Source of the DNA: an uncultured Lachnospiraceae bacterium
Lineage (GTDB): Bacteria; Bacillota; Clostridia; Lachnospirales; Lachnospiraceae
DNA: 64,000 nt
Reading direction: 5' to 3'
Assembly: GCA_947625205.1 (NCBI GenBank)
Contig: CANQNN010000006.1
Span: 1 to 64,000 of the forward strand
The notes below the pieces were generated by a model. That model ran no database searches, was not told the DNA's origin, and saw only the letters and a list, made by a program, of their open reading frames with translations. The translations under genes and the position numbers were made by a program. Below are positions 61,416-64,000 of this stretch, one piece after another; the first letter of the stretch is position 1, and each line of letters opens with the position of its first letter.

Positions 61416-62390
61416 TTAATGGCAGATATGATTTTTCCTCACTTCAAACACCTGATATACTACCCACGAACACGGAATCACAAAAGCAACAGCAGCCATA
61501 ACAAACACCGTATTTGTCAGACTCAGCTTCGTATTGTCGATCAGCACCCGACAGATAAAACCAATAATCAAAAAGTGTGCCATATAAATGGAATAACTCA
61601 TATCTCCCAACAATTTCATGAACCTGTTCACTGGCATATCATAAAGTGGCAGGCACAAGAACAGCAGTATGCCACCCCATAACATATTCCATAAGTAACC
61701 AAAACAATCCCCCAATAAGTAATACCCCGAAAACAAAAGTAGGATAGATGCGCCAATTCCTGTAATACAAATTTTTCTGTCAACCTTTGGTCTGCCCATT
61801 CTCTGCTCTAAACAATAAATTCCAATTCCTATGACAAAATCAAACAGTCTTGGCTGCGTCCAGAATTTCAGCATTACGTTTTCAGGGCGAAATACAATAC
61901 CCAATACAATCAACAGGCAAGCCATCCCTATTACAATGTTCCCACGCTGTTTGTGGTTAATCTTTAATGCAATAAAAAACAGCAGATAAAAAAACATTTC
62001 CAGATTCAATGTCCAGCCAATGCTATATACAGGAAAAATTTTGCCATTTCCCGCATAGCAAGGGAGAAACAGAAAGCTTTTTATCAGTGTTTCTGCATTG
62101 ACTATCGTAGAGCGAAAAACAGAAGGGACCAGCAGACAGCCGATCGCCACCACGATTGTCATGAAATAGTACAACGGGCATATCCTACGCAGTTTACTTT
62201 TCCAGTACTGCCCCCCCCCTACGACTGCTTTCGTGCTCATCATCAGGAAATAGCCGCTCAGGATAAAGAAAAAATCCACACCCCAGTTTGCGCTTCTCCA
62301 CGGTCCGTATTCTGTATGAAAATAAACAATTCCCAGAGCTGCAATACCGCGCATTGCCTGAATAATTTCAATTTTCTTCCTACCCATCAT
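61416..62390 (-). CDS. Second acyltransferase family 3 protein, poly-G tract
   Basis: A 324-residue membrane protein of the family 3 (OafA-like) type: KIEIIQAMRGIAALGIVYFHTEYG and DFFFILSGYFLM at the start. A run of nine Gs (plus-strand Cs 62211-62219) encodes VGGGQ near residue 58. The gene starts inside galE (ATGA overlap). Likely role: acylation of the surface sugar, switchable by tract length. The frame is intact here. Confidence 0.85.
   Translation of the reverse strand: MMGRKKIEIIQAMRGIAALGIVYFHTEYGPWRSANWGVDFFFILSGYFLMMSTKAVVGGGQYWKSKLRRICPLYYFMTIVVAIGCLLVPSVFRSTIVNAETLIKSFLFLPCYAGNGKIFPVYSIGWTLNLEMFFYLLFFIALKINHKQRGNIVIGMACLLIVLGIVFRPENVMLKFWTQPRLFDFVIGIGIYCLEQRMGRPKVDRKICITGIGASILLLFSGYYLLGDCFGYLWNMLWGGILLFLCLPLYDMPVNRFMKLLGDMSYSIYMAHFLIIGFICRVLIDNTKLSLTNTVFVMAAVAFVIPCSWVVYQVFEVRKNHICH
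62211..62219. repeat. Poly-C(9) tract inside second acyltransferase gene
   Basis: Nine C residues on the + strand (nine Gs in the coding strand), early in the gene. Slippage would remove most of the protein. Confidence 0.9.
62352..62376. repeat. 25-bp direct repeat, copy 2 (start of acyltransferase)
   Basis: Identical to 61346-61370, with the same orientation, 1,006 bases apart. The two copies bracket nearly the whole acyltransferase gene. Confidence 0.8.
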
Positions 62391-63367
62391 TCACTGCAAC
62401 CCATCTTCTCATGCCACTTCCACGCATGCTCCACAATGGTTTCGATCTCCGCATACTTCGGTTCCCACCCCAGCACCGCCTTCACTTTGTCGCTTGACCC
62501 GACCAGGGTAGCCGGATCGCCCGGGCGCCGGTCAGATAACGTCACCCTGAAATCTTTTCCGGTTACTTTTTTAACCGCTTCAATAACCTCCAATACGCTG
62601 GTGCCGCGTTCGTTGCCGAGATTAAAGCATTCGCTTGAACCGCCGCTCTGCAGATATTTAAGCGCCAGGATATGAGCCTTCGCCAGATCCTCCACATGGA
62701 TATAATCTCTGATACAGCTTCCGTCCCGTGTCGGATAGTCCGTGCCGAACACTTTTATATCCGGCCGCTTGCCTGACGCCGCATCCAGCACCAGCGGGAT
62801 CAGATGCGTCTCCGGATCGTGGTCTTCTCCGATCTCACATTCCGGATCGGCTCCGGCAGCATTGAAATAACGCAGCGCTACGGAACGCAGTCCGTATGCC
62901 GTTCCGTAATCAGACAGGATACGCTCCACCATCAGTTTGCTGGCGCCGTACGGATTGATCGGATTCTGTGGCATGTCCTCCGTGATGGGTACACGCGCCG
63001 GCTCTCCGTATGTGGCGCAGGTAGAGGAAAAAATGATCTTATCGCATCCGTGTCCACGCATGGCCCGCAGAAGATTCAGTGTACAGGCCACATTGTTGAA
63101 ATAATATTTCTCGGGATCCGTGACCGATTCACCCACATAGGCATAGGCCGCGAAATGCATGACCGCCTCAATAGGATAAGTATCAAATACTGCCTCGATC
63201 TCCTCCGGGTCCTTCAGATCGCCCCGGACAAATTCTCCCCATTTGACCGCTTCCCGGTGTCCATACACCAGATTGTCGAACACCACCGTATCGTATCCCA
63301 TACGGTTCAGCATTTTATTTACATGGGAGCCGATGTATCCCGCACCCCCGCAGACTAATACTGCCAT
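62387..63367 (-). CDS. galE: UDP-glucose 4-epimerase
   Basis: A 326-residue short-chain dehydrogenase-type epimerase. NAD-binding GGAGYIGSH, catalytic YGASK and the LRYFNAAGADP segment are intact. Converts UDP-glucose to UDP-galactose, the precursor that Glf then turns into the furanose form. AAGAAGGCGG supports ATG 63367 over 63391. It overlaps the acyltransferase gene by 4 bases. Confidence 0.94.
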   Translation of the reverse strand: MAVLVCGGAGYIGSHVNKMLNRMGYDTVVFDNLVYGHREAVKWGEFVRGDLKDPEEIEAVFDTYPIEAVMHFAAYAYVGESVTDPEKYYFNNVACTLNLLRAMRGHGCDKIIFSSTCATYGEPARVPITEDMPQNPINPYGASKLMVERILSDYGTAYGLRSVALRYFNAAGADPECEIGEDHDPETHLIPLVLDAASGKRPDIKVFGTDYPTRDGSCIRDYIHVEDLAKAHILALKYLQSGGSSECFNLGNERGTSVLEVIEAVKKVTGKDFRVTLSDRRPGDPATLVGSSDKVKAVLGWEPKYAEIETIVEHAWKWHEKMGCSE

Positions 63368-63423
63368 TGTCCGTCCGCCTTCTTTCCGCATCTATGATTC
63401 TGTCTTTACCGCTCCGCCTTTTG

Positions 63424-64000
63424 TCAGTTATAGGCCGTTACGGTCCGCCGGTACTCTACGGGGATGCCAATGTCATGCCGCTCCCCGTCGATCCGGTACG
63501 CTGTCATTCCTTCCGTGCGGCAGATCTCCTGCAGCACACAGGTCAGACCATACTCATCCTTCTCGCTTCGAAGATCCTGCGCGATATTTCTCCCCAGCAG
63601 CTCAAATACCCTTGGCGTCAGCACATACTGTCCAAACACGCAGTAGTATTTGTCCTTTCCGTCTCTGTCTGTAACGCCCAGATGCATCCTTGCATAGTCT
63701 TCTGTGGGTTTTTCCACCATATCCGACGCCTGCATCAGTCTGTCCTCTCCGTCCAGAAACTTTCCCGTGATGATCCCGTAATGCATCACCCGGCCGAGCG
63801 GCACTTCATCCAGCGACACCGTAAGCTGCCCTGTCCTTTCATATGCACCGATCAGCTGCGCCGCGCAGCTCTTCTCATTCTGCGTGGAATATATGTGGTC
63901 CCCGAGCAGCAATAGCACCGGTTCGTCGCCCGCGAAATCCCTTGCCTGGTATACCGCGTGGCCGAACCCCAGCTGTTCTCTCTGTTCAATGTATGTGATC
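63424..64000 (-). CDS. UTP-glucose-1-phosphate uridylyltransferase (partial, 5' end outside window)
   Basis: The frame runs in from the window edge. The C-terminal about 190 residues are seen: EQREQLGFGHAVYQAR, LLLLGDHIYST, then FGQYVLTPRVFELL and RIDGERHDIGIPVEYRR. This is the GalU pattern. It makes UDP-glucose for galE. The N-terminal nucleotide site is not in the window. Confidence 0.85.
   Translation of the reverse strand, partial: ITYIEQREQLGFGHAVYQARDFAGDEPVLLLLGDHIYSTQNEKSCAAQLIGAYERTGQLTVSLDEVPLGRVMHYGIITGKFLDGEDRLMQASDMVEKPTEDYARMHLGVTDRDGKDKYYCVFGQYVLTPRVFELLGRNIAQDLRSEKDEYGLTCVLQEICRTEGMTAYRIDGERHDIGIPVEYRRTVTAYN

Noticed and set aside
1-64000. tRNA or rRNA genes
   Set aside because: No cloverleaf-like or conserved rRNA sequence was noticed on either strand; a tRNAscan run would settle this.

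Overview
The window reads as a chromosome segment of a spore-forming, anaerobic Clostridia (most likely Lachnospiraceae). Support comes from a SpoIVA homologue, a GerA/SpoVAF-type germination protein, an oxygen-sensitive class III ribonucleotide reductase with its activase, strong AGGAGG-type ribosome sites, and the protein families present. No rRNA, tRNA or CRISPR array was seen. Most genes after 11.6 kb lie on the minus strand.

Region 1 (1 to about 9,775) is an integrative mobilizable element whose left end lies outside the window. It carries a pMV158/MobV-like oriT, a sigma-like protein, a DUF4062 cargo gene, a DUF6076-type zinc protein, a CHC2 primase, a P4/D5-type helicase, a small HTH protein, a MobV relaxase and a large serine recombinase. 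Just past the recombinase lies a beheaded HTH gene with a FlhA (FHIPEP)-like tail, which probably marks the right attachment junction. Region 2 (9.8-13.9 kb) is a scrap zone: a decayed ORF, a GNAT-like gene plus small ORF, two relics of one manganese catalase/CotJC gene, a ParE/RelE-type toxin-antitoxin pair and an AAA/DUF4143 ATPase.

Region 3 (14-48.5 kb) is housekeeping and metabolism: a GH1 glycosidase fused to a full-length mannose-6-phosphate isomerase beside an SGNH esterase; an EAL phosphodiesterase; a germination protein; dut; nrdD-nrdG with tandem NrdR-like boxes; a WYL regulator with an aminotransferase; rnhA; a MutS-like membrane ATPase; a nucleoside-salvage group (purine nucleoside phosphorylase, cytidine deaminase, MTA/SAH deaminase-type amidohydrolase); mscL; spoIVA, whose ribosome site lies in a terminator-like hairpin; a lactonase; a polyamine transport operon (XRE-cupin, potABCD) ending in a GNAT-membrane protein and a ThiT-like protein; several small enzymes; a 16-residue-repeat protein; and two Rpn/PD-(D/E)XK family proteins.

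Region 4 (48.8-64 kb) is a surface-polysaccharide locus transcribed right to left: galU (partial), galE, acyltransferase, GT4, a wrecked FkbM methyltransferase, GT8, a DUF115-like protein, Wzy, Wzx, a CMP-sugar synthetase, a second acyltransferase, an HMGL-type aldolase with a DUF115-like tail, a HAD phosphatase and glf. By eye its middle is richer in A+T than its flanks, which suggests horizontal exchange. Both acyltransferases contain long in-frame poly-G runs (10 and 9), which suggests phase-variable acylation. Aldolase, HAD phosphatase and cytidylyltransferase together suggest synthesis of a CMP-activated keto-acid sugar.

All functional calls come from reading motifs by eye; no database search was run.
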